DNA from: a virus
Length of the DNA: 29,595 nucleotides
Direction: 5' to 3' (one strand)
Virus record (IMG/VR): IMGVR_UViG_3300024262_000176
Coordinates: 1-29,595 of that record
The position numbers and the translations under genes are program-made. This document shows positions 1 through 7,490 of the stretch, one piece after another (the first letter of the stretch is position 1; each line of letters opens with the position of its first letter). The notes below the pieces were generated by a model. The model saw only the letters and a program-made list of their open reading frames with translations. It was not told the DNA's origin and made no database searches.

Positions 1-33
1 GTAGTTAATACTGCACATGACGCCGGGTTAGGG

Positions 34-1257
34 ATGCTATGTAGTTGTAGTATATGTAATGCACATATTACAGAAAATAACTGTTATAATGACAGTGAGG
101 TACATAATGGCTTATCTTTTATGAGGTGGCCCTTTCCAGTTTGTATAGATTTAGAGGACTGTAGTGTTGGCAGGCATATAGGTTGTACGTGTCACTTTTC
201 TTTTGGTTATACTATACGAATTTGTTGGGATTGCTTTGCAAGTATTAGTGGTGCTTATTATAGGTATGTAGATAGTAGTATAAATACATTTATTACTGCT
301 ATAGGTACATCCCATAATGATGACTCTCTTTGTGTAGCAAATAGCCTAAATGCTATAGCATCAAGAAGTGAAGAAGATTATGATGATAACTCAAGTTGCA
401 GGTATTGTGATAGAAATGATAGTAGTGTTACTGCCCATGAAGATACGTGGGGTAATGATATATATTTATGTGAAAGATGTGAAAGAAATGGAAATCATTT
501 AATACATGATTATACATATGAACCTGAATTAACATTCTATGAGACTATTAAAGATAAACGAACAGAGTTATTTTATGGTATTGAATTAGAAGTAGAAGTT
601 TTACCTGATTTTAGAATACCAGATGTAATAAGAAAATTACCAGACTTTACTTATGTTAAAAGCGACAGTAGTATTATGAGGGGTTTTGAAATTGTTTCTC
701 ATCCTGCTACTTATAATTGGCTATTAGAGCATATTGATGATTGGAATAACATTTTAGATATACGTAACTACGGTTGTCGTAGTTATAATACACGAACATG
801 CGGTATGCACATACATATGAGTAAGGCCGCTTTTGGTAGACATCACTTGTATAAGTACTTATATTTTATGTATAATCCAGTTAATAAGACAGCAATAACA
901 CAAATCAGCCAGCGTGAGGATTGTTTATTGGATAGGTGGTCTGGTTTTAATAACGACCTTAGAATGATAAAAGCAAAAGCATTAACTCGTGCTGAAGTGG
1001 GTGATAGACATACGGCTGTTGGTCTTGGACGTATAAGTACTGTAGAACTAAGAATATTTAGGGGGACATTAAACCCAGTAGCATTTTGGAAAAACATAGA
1101 GTTTGCACATGCGTTGTATAACTTTACTAAAGATAATGGATTAAAAAGTATGATATGGATAATGTTTATAGAATATGTTAAGGCTAACAAGCGTGACTAT
1201 CCAAACCTAAACAAGTTTTTATTCTGTGAACAAACTGAAACTATACTGAATTATTAG
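34..1257 (+). CDS. Amidoligase-family enzyme (COOH-NH2 ligase, GS-like fold) with N-terminal Cys-rich region
   Basis: Probable ATP-dependent ligase that joins a carboxylate to an amine. The C-terminal half (about residues 178-365) carries the motif pattern of the phage/bacterial amidoligase_2 family: YGIELEVE (181-188, metal-binding acidic residues), K-x-D-S-S with GFEIVSHP (209-224), CGMHIHMS (256-263) and VELRIFRGT (337-345). The N-terminal 150 residues hold paired cysteines (C3/C5/C8, C51/C53, C64/C67, C122/C125, C146/C149), suggesting zinc knuckles for substrate or partner binding. The next gene, in the same frame after six codons, is a class II glutamine amidotransferase that could supply ammonia or process the product. 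The frame is open to base 1 and the ATG at 34 has only a weak Shine-Dalgarno, so the true start may lie left of the window. Family assignment is by motif recognition; the substrate is unknown. Confidence 0.75.
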   Translation: MLCSCSICNAHITENNCYNDSEVHNGLSFMRWPFPVCIDLEDCSVGRHIGCTCHFSFGYTIRICWDCFASISGAYYRYVDSSINTFITAIGTSHNDDSLCVANSLNAIASRSEEDYDDNSSCRYCDRNDSSVTAHEDTWGNDIYLCERCERNGNHLIHDYTYEPELTFYETIKDKRTELFYGIELEVEVLPDFRIPDVIRKLPDFTYVKSDSSIMRGFEIVSHPATYNWLLEHIDDWNNILDIRNYGCRSYNTRTCGMHIHMSKAAFGRHHLYKYLYFMYNPVNKTAITQISQREDCLLDRWSGFNNDLRMIKAKALTRAEVGDRHTAVGLGRISTVELRIFRGTLNPVAFWKNIEFAHALYNFTKDNGLKSMIWIMFIEYVKANKRDYPNLNKFLFCEQTETILNY

Positions 1258-1260
1258 AAA

Positions 1261-1278
1261 GGAAGGGTAGCAACTATT
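1261..1278 (+). promoter_or_regulatory. Shine-Dalgarno GGAAGG followed by probable ATT start codon
   Basis: GGAAGG (1261-1266, preceded by AAA) lies 9 bases before ATT at 1276, which is directly followed by TGT (Cys). The first conventional start in this frame, TTG at 1282, is 15 bases from the Shine-Dalgarno and would remove the Cys that class II amidotransferases need as residue 2. An in-frame TAG at 1255-1257 excludes any earlier ATG, GTG or TTG. Spacing and family logic both favour ATT. Confidence 0.6.
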
Positions 1279-2241
1279 TGTTTGATAATAGTAAAACCGG
1301 CAGGTACAGTGATAACGAGACGTACATTAAAAACAGGCTTTCAGGCTAATCCAGATGGTGCTGGAATGATGTACACGCATGACAATGTACTCGAAGTTGT
1401 AAAAGGATTCTTTCACTTTCGGGGATTTTATAAGACGTTTAGGAGTATTGAGCGTGCATTTCCAAAAACTAATATAATAGTACATTTTAGAATAACTACC
1501 AGTGGATTAAAGAATACTCCTAATTGTCATCCGTTCGTAGTTGACGATACATTGGCATTTGCACACAATGGGATATTTTTAGGATTGGGCACACTATTAG
1601 AATCTGATACTATGATATTTAACAAAACAGTATTACAGTTGTTACCAAAGGGGTTTCTTGATATACCACGTATCAAAGAAGCATTAGATTTATACATACA
1701 AAGAGGTTTTTGTAAGCTGGCATTTCTAGATAAGGATAATAATTATACTATTATAAATCCAAGTGCCGGGGAATGGAACAACGGCGTATGGTTTTCTAAT
1801 ACATCATATGAGGATAGGGCTGTATTCGGTTTTACTAAATATGATTATAACGGGTATGATTATTCTAATACATATCGTAACTGTTCAATGTGTAGACAAT
1901 TAATACCACTAAGAGAAATGGAATGGCATGAAGAAGTGGGTGGTTTTGTATGTGATGTGTGTAATTACTCTACTCAGACATCTGCAGGTGACGACTGTGA
2001 GGTATGTGGGGTATGTGGTTTCTACCCAAGTGAAACGTCCCATGCAGGAATATCATACTGTGCAGATTGTTGGAATGAATTAACAATGTCATATAAAGTG
2101 CATTGTCCATGTTGCCATGAGTATACTACACTAAGACTATTAATGTCTGATGATTATAAATGTGATTCGTGTGGAGCATATGTAACTCCTGATGAATATA
2201 AAGATTTGTTACACCAAACAGCCATGAAAGGTGTTGATTAA
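1276..2241 (+). CDS. Class II (Ntn) glutamine amidotransferase with C-terminal zinc-ribbon array
   Basis: Likely hydrolyses glutamine, giving ammonia to a partner, or cleaves a gamma-glutamyl-type amide. Read from ATT at 1276 the protein begins M-C-L-I-I-V-K-P-A-G, placing the nucleophile Cys at position 2, exposed once Met is removed. Other Ntn amidotransferase signatures follow: NPDGAG (25-30), HFRITTSG (70-77), NCHPF (83-87), AHNG (96-99) and a WNNGVWFSN strand (167-175). Residues about 200-300 hold repeated Cys pairs (C203/C206, C226/C229, C241/C244/C247, C262/C265, C277/C279/C280, C296/C299), probably two or three zinc ribbons. It follows the amidoligase in the same frame with 18 bases between the stop and the ATT, so the two are probably co-translated partners. 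If translation began at the TTG at 1282, catalysis would be lost. Confidence 0.8.
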   Translation: MCLIIVKPAGTVITRRTLKTGFQANPDGAGMMYTHDNVLEVVKGFFHFRGFYKTFRSIERAFPKTNIIVHFRITTSGLKNTPNCHPFVVDDTLAFAHNGIFLGLGTLLESDTMIFNKTVLQLLPKGFLDIPRIKEALDLYIQRGFCKLAFLDKDNNYTIINPSAGEWNNGVWFSNTSYEDRAVFGFTKYDYNGYDYSNTYRNCSMCRQLIPLREMEWHEEVGGFVCDVCNYSTQTSAGDDCEVCGVCGFYPSETSHAGISYCADCWNELTMSYKVHCPCCHEYTTLRLLMSDDYKCDSCGAYVTPDEYKDLLHQTAMKGVD

Positions 2242-2636
2242 TGTCTATTAAAAATGAAATACATAAATATTGGTTGGTAGTAGTTGATAACTTTGATGAG
2301 TTGTGCATACACACGATATTTAATACAAAAGTATTAGTTATTAATTTAGGTAACAGGCATGGAACAAGGTGTTCAGGTTACGTAGATATAATTACTATAG
2401 ATGGTAAGTACATAGCACGTTATCCCGGTAAAAGTATAGTAGAAAGTTTTGAGGCTACCCGTAGTAAAAATAAGCTACTTAGAGATTTATTACTCAAGGC
2501 AAGATTAAATGATGCAGGTAATAAAATAAAGGAAGCCGAACAATTACAACAATTTGATGGTGAGAGTGTACCTGATTTGTCTTTTAGTACACTCGGTGAA
2601 GCATGGCGAGAGTGGACGAGGCGACGCCCAAGCTAA
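2241..2636 (+). CDS. Hypothetical protein, 131 aa, basic C-terminus
   Basis: Not recognised. The start is fixed by a TAATG overlap with the amidotransferase stop and a GAAAGG Shine-Dalgarno 9 bases upstream. The first ~75 residues are predicted beta-rich (KYWLVVVDNF, TKVLVINLGN, VDIITIDGKYIARYPGK), followed by a charged helical segment (LLRDLLLKARLNDAGNKIKE) and a Trp/Arg-rich end (AWREWTRRRPS) that could bind nucleic acid or a partner. It has no cysteine clusters, unlike its neighbours. Its position directly behind the amidoligase/amidotransferase pair makes it a candidate accessory protein or substrate of that pair, but this is inference from position only. Confidence 0.6.
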   Translation: MSIKNEIHKYWLVVVDNFDELCIHTIFNTKVLVINLGNRHGTRCSGYVDIITIDGKYIARYPGKSIVESFEATRSKNKLLRDLLLKARLNDAGNKIKEAEQLQQFDGESVPDLSFSTLGEAWREWTRRRPS

Positions 2637-2665
2637 AGAGATTATAGATATATAGGAGAAGCTGA

Positions 2666-2953
2666 ATGAAAGTATTAACATTATGTGATTATTGTGGCTG
2701 TAAGTTACAGGTAACTACTGATAAATCCAAAGAAGAAACAACGTTTATGTGTCCTTCATGTAATAAAGTAAACTATTTAGACTTGTGTAAAATAATTACT
2801 AATACATCAGGTATTACAGCTACTACTAATATAGTGTCTACTAATAATGCTATTAATAGTAATAAGAAACCTGTAATGACTGAACAACTTGCACTTGAGC
2901 AGTTGAAGGCATTTTGTATAAAAAATGACTATTTACTACCTTCTATACTGTAA
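2666..2953 (+). CDS. Small zinc-ribbon protein, 95 aa
   Basis: Residues 7-34 form a clear zinc ribbon: CDYC (C7/C10, with a further C12) and CPSC (C29/C32), separated by about 18 residues. A Thr/Asn-rich low-complexity linker (46-66) leads to a short helical C-terminus (EQLALEQLKAFCIKNDYLL). The start has GGAG about 10 bases upstream. Probably a nucleic-acid or protein adaptor; the exact role is unknown. It sits between the amidotransferase cluster and the recombination gene. Confidence 0.6.
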   Translation: MKVLTLCDYCGCKLQVTTDKSKEETTFMCPSCNKVNYLDLCKIITNTSGITATTNIVSTNNAINSNKKPVMTEQLALEQLKAFCIKNDYLLPSIL

Positions 2954-2991
2954 CATATTAACTAACTAAATTATTTTATAAGGAGACCAAG

Positions 2992-3762
2992 ATGAGTAAT
3001 GAAAACATGAAATTATGGAATGCAGTGTGCGAGACAGACCCAGCAATTACTAAGCGTGTAACCATGCGTGGAAACTTCACTGCTATTGACTCACAGACAC
3101 AGGTTAAAAGAGCTACTGAATTATGGGGTAGTTATGGAGCAAACTGGGGATTAAAAGATGTAAAGTTCAATGAGTTTAGGGAAGGTGATAAGATTGTAGG
3201 ATTAATGGCCTATGGTACATTTATATACCCGAACTGCTTAACAGGTTTTCCAATAGCTGCTGACATGCCATACAAATCTAACGATGATTGTGTTAAGAAA
3301 TTACAAACAGAGTGTATATCTAAAGCACTATCAAGGTTGGGATTTAACAGTGATGTATTTGAAGGTAAGTTTGACGACAATAGGTATGTTTCTGAAATGA
3401 CAAAGAAATATGCACAGCAGAAACAAGACTTACAAACAGATATTACTAAGTCTAAGGTGGCTGAACCAGAAGTAGTTGAGCCCAAAGTTGATATACCCAT
3501 AGGTGGCCTTCATCATTTAGTGGAAGCACAAGAGAATGAAATACTTAATATGATAGAGGATGAATTGACAATGGGTTGTGATGATAACTATAAAGGTGTA
3601 GTAGATATGGATTTACTAAGACAAGCTATCATAGGGGAGTATGGTAAGTTACCACTTAAAGAATCCTCTGTGCGTACCGTAGTTGATAAGATGCTGGAGC
3701 TATGTAAAGATGACAACTCCTTGATATTTGTTGATACTGATGATGTTATTAAAGGAATCTAA
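2992..3762 (+). CDS. Probable Rad52-like single-strand annealing / recombination protein
   Basis: Residues 1-130 match the pattern of a phage family often annotated as Rad52/Rad22-like or single-strand annealing protein: KLWNAVCETDP (7-17), a TKRVTMRGNFTAID-type strand, RATELWGSYGANWGL, and the hallmark SNDDCVKKLQTECISKALSRLGF / DVFEGKFDDNRYV region. A charged linker (about 140-175) separates this core from a helical acidic tail (about 180-256). Such proteins anneal complementary single strands in phage replication and recombination, normally with SSB and an exonuclease. SSB (4884) and a RecB-like nuclease (15459) are both present here. It has a strong Shine-Dalgarno (AAGGAG). The assignment rests on recalled family pattern; a structure prediction showing the Rad52/RecT-like core would settle it. 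Confidence 0.5.
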   Translation: MSNENMKLWNAVCETDPAITKRVTMRGNFTAIDSQTQVKRATELWGSYGANWGLKDVKFNEFREGDKIVGLMAYGTFIYPNCLTGFPIAADMPYKSNDDCVKKLQTECISKALSRLGFNSDVFEGKFDDNRYVSEMTKKYAQQKQDLQTDITKSKVAEPEVVEPKVDIPIGGLHHLVEAQENEILNMIEDELTMGCDDNYKGVVDMDLLRQAIIGEYGKLPLKESSVRTVVDKMLELCKDDNSLIFVDTDDVIKGI

Positions 3763-3764
3763 TA

Positions 3765-3953
3765 ATGAATAAGCAACTGTTTAGGTTTAGATGTAAGAAA
3801 TGTGGCGGTATTATAGGTGTGAATATAGAAGGTAAGCCTATATGCGGTTGCAGCGTCTGGCCCGGCAATACAGTAGATTATGATACTGGTTGGTCAAAAG
3901 AGTGCCAAGATAAGTTAGGTGATACTACTAATGTTAAGTTAGGGAAACCATAA
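3765..3953 (+). CDS. Small Cys-rich (zinc-ribbon-like) protein, 62 aa
   Basis: Contains CKKC (C10/C13) and CGC (C27/C29) around a short hairpin, a minimal zinc-ribbon arrangement, followed by a polar tail with one further Cys. The start is 2 bases after the previous stop with AAAGGA upstream, and the stop overlaps the next ATG (TAATG), so it sits inside a translationally coupled chain. The function is not recognisable. Confidence 0.55.
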   Translation: MNKQLFRFRCKKCGGIIGVNIEGKPICGCSVWPGNTVDYDTGWSKECQDKLGDTTNVKLGKP

Positions 3954-4474
3954 TGTACTTCTGGACTGCTGATGAGCATTATAATCACAAAAATATTATT
4001 AAGTATTGTAATAGACCATTCAAAACTATAGAAGATATGAATGAGACTTTGATTGCTAATCATAATTCTATGATAGGTCGTAATGATACTACTATCCACG
4101 TTGGTGATTTCTGTTGGTGTAATAATAGACTCGACGCTGACCAATTTATACTTAGATTAAATGGTAATCACATATTTCTTAAAGGTTCTCACGACCACTG
4201 GTTGCCTGATTCAGCTAAGTATATATGGCGTAAAGAGATATATGGGCAGTTTATAATGGTATGTCATTATGCTATGACAATATGGGAACGTAGTCACTAT
4301 AATAGTTGGCACTTGTTTGGTCATAGTCATGGCAGACATCAGGGTATTGGTAAATGTTTTGACGTAGGTGTTGACTGTTTTAACTTCTATCCTGTATCGT
4401 TTAATGAAGTGGCTGAGATAATGAGAACTAAACCAGATAATATTAATTTAATAAAGGAGAATAATGGTAACTAA
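3953..4474 (+). CDS. Calcineurin-like metallophosphoesterase (small phage type)
   Basis: A dimetal phosphoesterase likely acting on nucleotide or nucleic-acid phosphoesters. Motifs in order: D7-E-H9 (metal site 1), followed by the family's NHKNIIKYCNRPF; GD at 51-52; GSHD at 78-81; CH at 104-105; and GHSH at 123-126. The usual GNHD motif reads GSHD, so the metal-bridging Asn is Ser; a GNH occurs just upstream at 71-73. The length of 173 aa is normal for this family. The gene overlaps the preceding stop by one base (TAATG) and the following gene by 11 bases. The natural substrate is unknown; the context suggests nucleic-acid metabolism. Confidence 0.8.
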   Translation: MYFWTADEHYNHKNIIKYCNRPFKTIEDMNETLIANHNSMIGRNDTTIHVGDFCWCNNRLDADQFILRLNGNHIFLKGSHDHWLPDSAKYIWRKEIYGQFIMVCHYAMTIWERSHYNSWHLFGHSHGRHQGIGKCFDVGVDCFNFYPVSFNEVAEIMRTKPDNINLIKENNGN

Positions 4475-4769
4475 AATATGGTATAGTGTACAAAATTGTG
4501 GTGATGGTAGTGCCTACCCAATGTTATGTAGTTCTAAAGAGCTTGCTAAACTCGACCAAGAATATATGGATGAGGGTTGGGGTGAAGATTGTGTAGGTTG
4601 TATTACTATCGAATCAGATGCTTCTATTATAGGTATAAAAGAAAAGGTAGAAACACCAGAGAGCATGTTAGCAGAAATTAATAAGTGGAATAGTCCTGAT
4701 GATGATTATTATCCACATGAAAAGGTAAAAGCATTAATCGAATTAATTAATAAAATGAAAGGAAATTAA
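4464..4769 (+). CDS. Hypothetical protein, 101 aa
   Basis: Not recognised. It starts inside the end of the phosphoesterase gene behind a good Shine-Dalgarno (AAAGGAGA). The N-terminal half looks like a compact alpha/beta domain (WYSVQNCGDGSAYPML, then a VGCITIESD strand); the C-terminal 35 residues are an amphipathic helix with charged repeats (HEKVKALIELINKMKGN). It has three Cys residues without a clear zinc pattern. Confidence 0.6.
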   Translation: MVTKIWYSVQNCGDGSAYPMLCSSKELAKLDQEYMDEGWGEDCVGCITIESDASIIGIKEKVETPESMLAEINKWNSPDDDYYPHEKVKALIELINKMKGN

Positions 4770-4770
4770 T

Positions 4771-4854
4771 GTGGATGACAGTATAACTATATTATTATAT
4801 GTATGTGTATGTGTATTACTATATTACTATGTGTGTATGTATTGGTGTAAATAG
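4771..4854 (+). CDS. Candidate membrane micropeptide, 27 aa
   Basis: A GTG-started frame two bases after the preceding stop, with AAGGA about 7 bases upstream. The product starts (M/V)DDSITILL and continues as a Val/Leu/Tyr/Cys-rich hydrophobic stretch of about 19 residues (four Cys overall), ending WCK. This is the composition of a single transmembrane helix with acidic outer and basic inner ends. It fills almost all of the space before SSB. The DNA is a TA/TG low-complexity run, so a chance open frame is possible. Confidence 0.4.
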   Translation: MDDSITILLYVCVCVLLYYYVCMYWCK

Positions 4855-4883
4855 AATAAACTTAGATATTGAAAGGAAAAGAA

Positions 4884-5258
4884 ATGAGTAATTTCAATTT
4901 GTGCGTGCAAGAAGGAAACATGACTTCAGACCCCGAAGTTTCTTATGCAGCAAGTGGGGCAGCAGTAGCTACGTTTTCTATAGCTGTTAACCGAAAGTAT
5001 AAAGATAAGGAAAGTGTGTTGTTTATGCCTTGCGTATCGTTTGGTAAGCTGGCTGAGATTCTTATCAAGTATGGTGGAAAAGGTAAGAAGCTGTTAGTTA
5101 GTGGATACCTAAGTGATGATAGTTATGTTGATAGAAACGATAGTACAGTACATCGTATTAAATTATATCTTGATACAGTACGCTTTATTGGTGCGTTTCA
5201 AAAGGTAGAATCCGATACTGTAGAACCGTCAACTAAACCCGAAGAACCTGACTTTTAA
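4884..5258 (+). CDS. ssb: Single-stranded DNA-binding protein (SSB)
   Basis: OB-fold SSB of bacterial/phage type, 124 aa. The N-terminus reads NLCVQEGNMTSDPEV, followed by AVATFSIAVNRKYKD, the core strand FMPCVSFGKLAEILIKYGGKG and KLLVSGYLSDDSYVD, the standard SSB order of strands. The acidic tail ends EEPDF, resembling the conserved DDxPF-type tip that recruits replication partners. The start is taken at the ATG at 4884, behind AAAGGAAAAG. A longer TTG frame from 4869 would place the Shine-Dalgarno inside the gene and add MKGKE, which is unlikely. It acts with the helicase, primase and polymerase encoded downstream and with the annealing protein upstream. Confidence 0.85.
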   Translation: MSNFNLCVQEGNMTSDPEVSYAASGAAVATFSIAVNRKYKDKESVLFMPCVSFGKLAEILIKYGGKGKKLLVSGYLSDDSYVDRNDSTVHRIKLYLDTVRFIGAFQKVESDTVEPSTKPEEPDF

Positions 5259-5270
5259 TAGGAGATTAAT

Positions 5271-6092
5271 ATGCCTAACCCAAATAGAGGTTCGGGAGTA
5301 CGTGCTAGTATACTTAGAGACAGTATACCTGAATCTGTTAAATCTAAAGCAGCACCAAAGAAAAAGACTAAGCGTTATGTATCCAAAGATGGTTTTGAAA
5401 CTGTTAGACTTGTACGTGGATTTTCTATGATACGACCACTGTGGTCTGTGATACAGGAAGTTAGTGATAGGTCTAAAAAAGAATGTTTTATATGTGGTGG
5501 TTATGCTCGTTGGTGTGCGTCACCTAAGTATAATCCAGCAATACCAAAGGATTTAGATATATATTGTGAAGATACTAAGACGTTTGATATATTAGTATCT
5601 GAGTTATATGGATTAGGACTAAGAGTAGAGCATGATGGTGATATGGCTCTTACGTTTGCACATCCTACTAAGGGTGAGTTCCATACTATACCCCCCATAC
5701 AGGTTATTAAACCTATGAAGAAGGGAGCAGTAGTAACTGATGGTGGTGTAATAAACGTATTATCTAACTTTGATTTTACTATTGTACGTGCGGCAATCTC
5801 AACACCTACACAGGTATTAGTAGATGCTGATTTTCTACATGATGAAGTAAGTAATGTGTTACGTCTAAAGAATATACATTGTCCAGTTAGTTCTTTATTG
5901 CGATGTATAAAGTATACTAATAAAGGCTATTGGTTATCTCCTGTAGAATCCTTAAAGTTATTTGAGGATTGGATGAATAGGCCACAATCATATCGTGATA
6001 AGATAACAGGACTCGTTACGAAGTTAACAGCAGACGGTGAGTTATCTAAAAAAGAAATAGAAGAGCTTGAAGCTTTGATGCGTATTGACTAG
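5271..6092 (+). CDS. Nucleotidyltransferase-fold protein
   Basis: Contains a Pol beta-type nucleotidyltransferase core: GGYARW (76-81, the glycine-rich nucleotide-binding turn), then DLDIY with D94/D96 as metal-binding acids, and NFDFTIVRAA (166-175) supplying the probable third Asp (D168). The N-terminal 50 residues are basic and probably disordered (KSKAAPKKKTKR), consistent with RNA or DNA contact. The C-terminus is helical and charged (ELSKKEIEELEALMRID). Proteins of this shape occur in many tailed phages and are annotated as putative nucleotidyltransferases; their targets (tRNA ends, proteins or nucleotides) are mostly undetermined. It has a good Shine-Dalgarno (AGGAG) and sits between SSB and the helicase. 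Confidence 0.65.
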   Translation: MPNPNRGSGVRASILRDSIPESVKSKAAPKKKTKRYVSKDGFETVRLVRGFSMIRPLWSVIQEVSDRSKKECFICGGYARWCASPKYNPAIPKDLDIYCEDTKTFDILVSELYGLGLRVEHDGDMALTFAHPTKGEFHTIPPIQVIKPMKKGAVVTDGGVINVLSNFDFTIVRAAISTPTQVLVDADFLHDEVSNVLRLKNIHCPVSSLLRCIKYTNKGYWLSPVESLKLFEDWMNRPQSYRDKITGLVTKLTADGELSKKEIEELEALMRID

Positions 6093-6101
6093 GAGATACT
6101 A

Positions 6102-7001
6102 ATGCTCTACACAAACGAACGTAAATTATGTAAGCTACAAGATCGTTTGCCCACTGTTATATCTGATATAGGTAAACCAGATATGAGTATCCCAACAGGT
6201 ATAGCTTCATTAGATGATAAGATGAATGGGTTATATCCCAGTGATTTAATTGTTATTGGTGGTCGTCCGTCGATGGGTAAATCTTCTTTGTTAACTGACA
6301 TAGCATTATACATCAGTCGTAACAGACACGTGCTTATATTTAGTTTAGAAATGACTGCGTATAATTTAACACAACGTATGCTATGCAACTTAGCTGGCGT
6401 TAGTTTATTTAAGTTACGTAAGAATACTCTAACTGAACGTGAACTATGTGATATTAATAATACGTCCAAAGTATTATACAAGCCTGATAACTATAATATA
6501 TCTATTGATGAGACAACAAGGATAACACCGGATGATATGGAAGAAACTATAAGTATGCTTAATGACTCTGGTGACAAAGTTGATTGTGTACTTATTGATT
6601 ACATACAGTTGATGGGCCTACGTAGTTCATGTGAGAATAGAAACCAAGAGCTATCAGTTATATCAAGACAGCTTAAAGCAATAGCTAATAAGTTTGGTAT
6701 ACCTGTTGTAGTTCTATCTCAGTTAAATAGAAGTGTAGAGTATAGAGAAAACAGACGACCACTAATGAGTGACTTACGTGACTGTGGTTCTATTGAACAA
6801 GATGCAGATGTAGTTTTATTATTGTATCGAGAAGGGTATTATACTAGAGTTAATAACCCAGACGCTATTGATAACGGGACAGCAGAAATGATATTAACTA
6901 AGGTAAGAAATGGTGCTACTGGGATAGCTGTAGCTACATGGGATGCAGAAGGGATGAGTTTTAATCCGAGACTCAGATTAAATATGGAGGATAACTTTTG
7001 A
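6102..7001 (+). CDS. Replicative DNA helicase, DnaB type (RecA-like domain only)
   Basis: Ring helicase that unwinds DNA 5' to 3' at the fork. Motifs: Walker A GGRPSMGKSS (53-62), catalytic Glu in SLEM (E83), Walker B VLIDYIQL (163-170), the H3 segment SQLNRSVE (206-213), and DLRDCGSIEQDADVVL (224-239), with a KVRNG-type arginine-finger region near 272. At 299 aa it lacks the ~150-residue N-terminal domain of bacterial DnaB that binds primase, keeping only a short leader (1-25). It must therefore contact its primase (gene at 8245) differently, as several compact phage helicases do. AGGAG lies upstream of the ATG. The end overlaps the HNH endonuclease start. Confidence 0.9.
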   Translation: MLYTNERKLCKLQDRLPTVISDIGKPDMSIPTGIASLDDKMNGLYPSDLIVIGGRPSMGKSSLLTDIALYISRNRHVLIFSLEMTAYNLTQRMLCNLAGVSLFKLRKNTLTERELCDINNTSKVLYKPDNYNISIDETTRITPDDMEETISMLNDSGDKVDCVLIDYIQLMGLRSSCENRNQELSVISRQLKAIANKFGIPVVVLSQLNRSVEYRENRRPLMSDLRDCGSIEQDADVVLLLYREGYYTRVNNPDAIDNGTAEMILTKVRNGATGIAVATWDAEGMSFNPRLRLNMEDNF

Positions 7002-7489
7002 AAAGATATAAAGATTATAATTATTTTATTACTAAGAGCGGGTTAGTATGGTCAGGATTTACTAATAAATGGCTGAGTCCTTTTTCTAATAGAGATGGTT
7101 ACGCAGAGATATCTTTAAGCAAAGAAGGTAAACAACAAACTCGTTTAGTACACAGATTAGTTTTAGAGGCGTTTGTTGGGCCATGTCCAAATGGTAAAGT
7201 GTGTAGGCATTTAGATGGTAATCCTGCAAATAATAATTTGAGTAATATATGTTGGGATACCCAAAGTAATAACTTAAAAGATAAAGCTAAACATAATACT
7301 GTGCCTTGGGGCGAGACTTCCCCCAATCATAGGTTAGAGAAAGAAGAAGTCCAAGCTATTAGATATTTGTATTTGAAGTGTGGTTTAACCCAAAAAGATA
7401 TAGCTGATAGATACGATATTACACAATCGCACGTATCACGATTAGTAAATAAAAACTGTTGGTCACGACTAAGTTTAGGAGAATTTTAA
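6998..7489 (+). CDS. HNH homing endonuclease with C-terminal helix-turn-helix
   Basis: A free-standing mobile endonuclease. The HNH_3-type core spans about residues 48-95: VHRLV (H52), CRHLDGNPANNN (H71, N78-N80) and LSNICW. A short N-terminal segment (YFITKSGLVWSG) resembles NUMOD-type modules, and the C-terminus (LTQKDIADRYDITQSHVSRLV, about 130-150) is a helix-turn-helix for target recognition. Translation starts at TTG (6998), which overlaps the helicase stop as TTGA, with GGAGG 7 bases upstream. The element sits neatly between helicase and the next small gene without damaging either, as expected of an endonuclease that spreads into conserved replication loci. Confidence 0.8.
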   Translation: MKRYKDYNYFITKSGLVWSGFTNKWLSPFSNRDGYAEISLSKEGKQQTRLVHRLVLEAFVGPCPNGKVCRHLDGNPANNNLSNICWDTQSNNLKDKAKHNTVPWGETSPNHRLEKEEVQAIRYLYLKCGLTQKDIADRYDITQSHVSRLVNKNCWSRLSLGEF

Positions 7490-7490
7490 T

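Noticed and set aside
843-1190. Minus-strand frame of 115 aa opposite the amidoligase
   Set aside because: It lies fully within a strongly supported gene on the other strand, with no Shine-Dalgarno-supported context or recognisable domain.
1255-1281. Amber read-through joining the amidoligase and amidotransferase (same frame, TAG between)
   Set aside because: The amidotransferase needs a free N-terminal Cys, so it must be initiated separately; a Shine-Dalgarno is present. TAG also ends other genes here normally.
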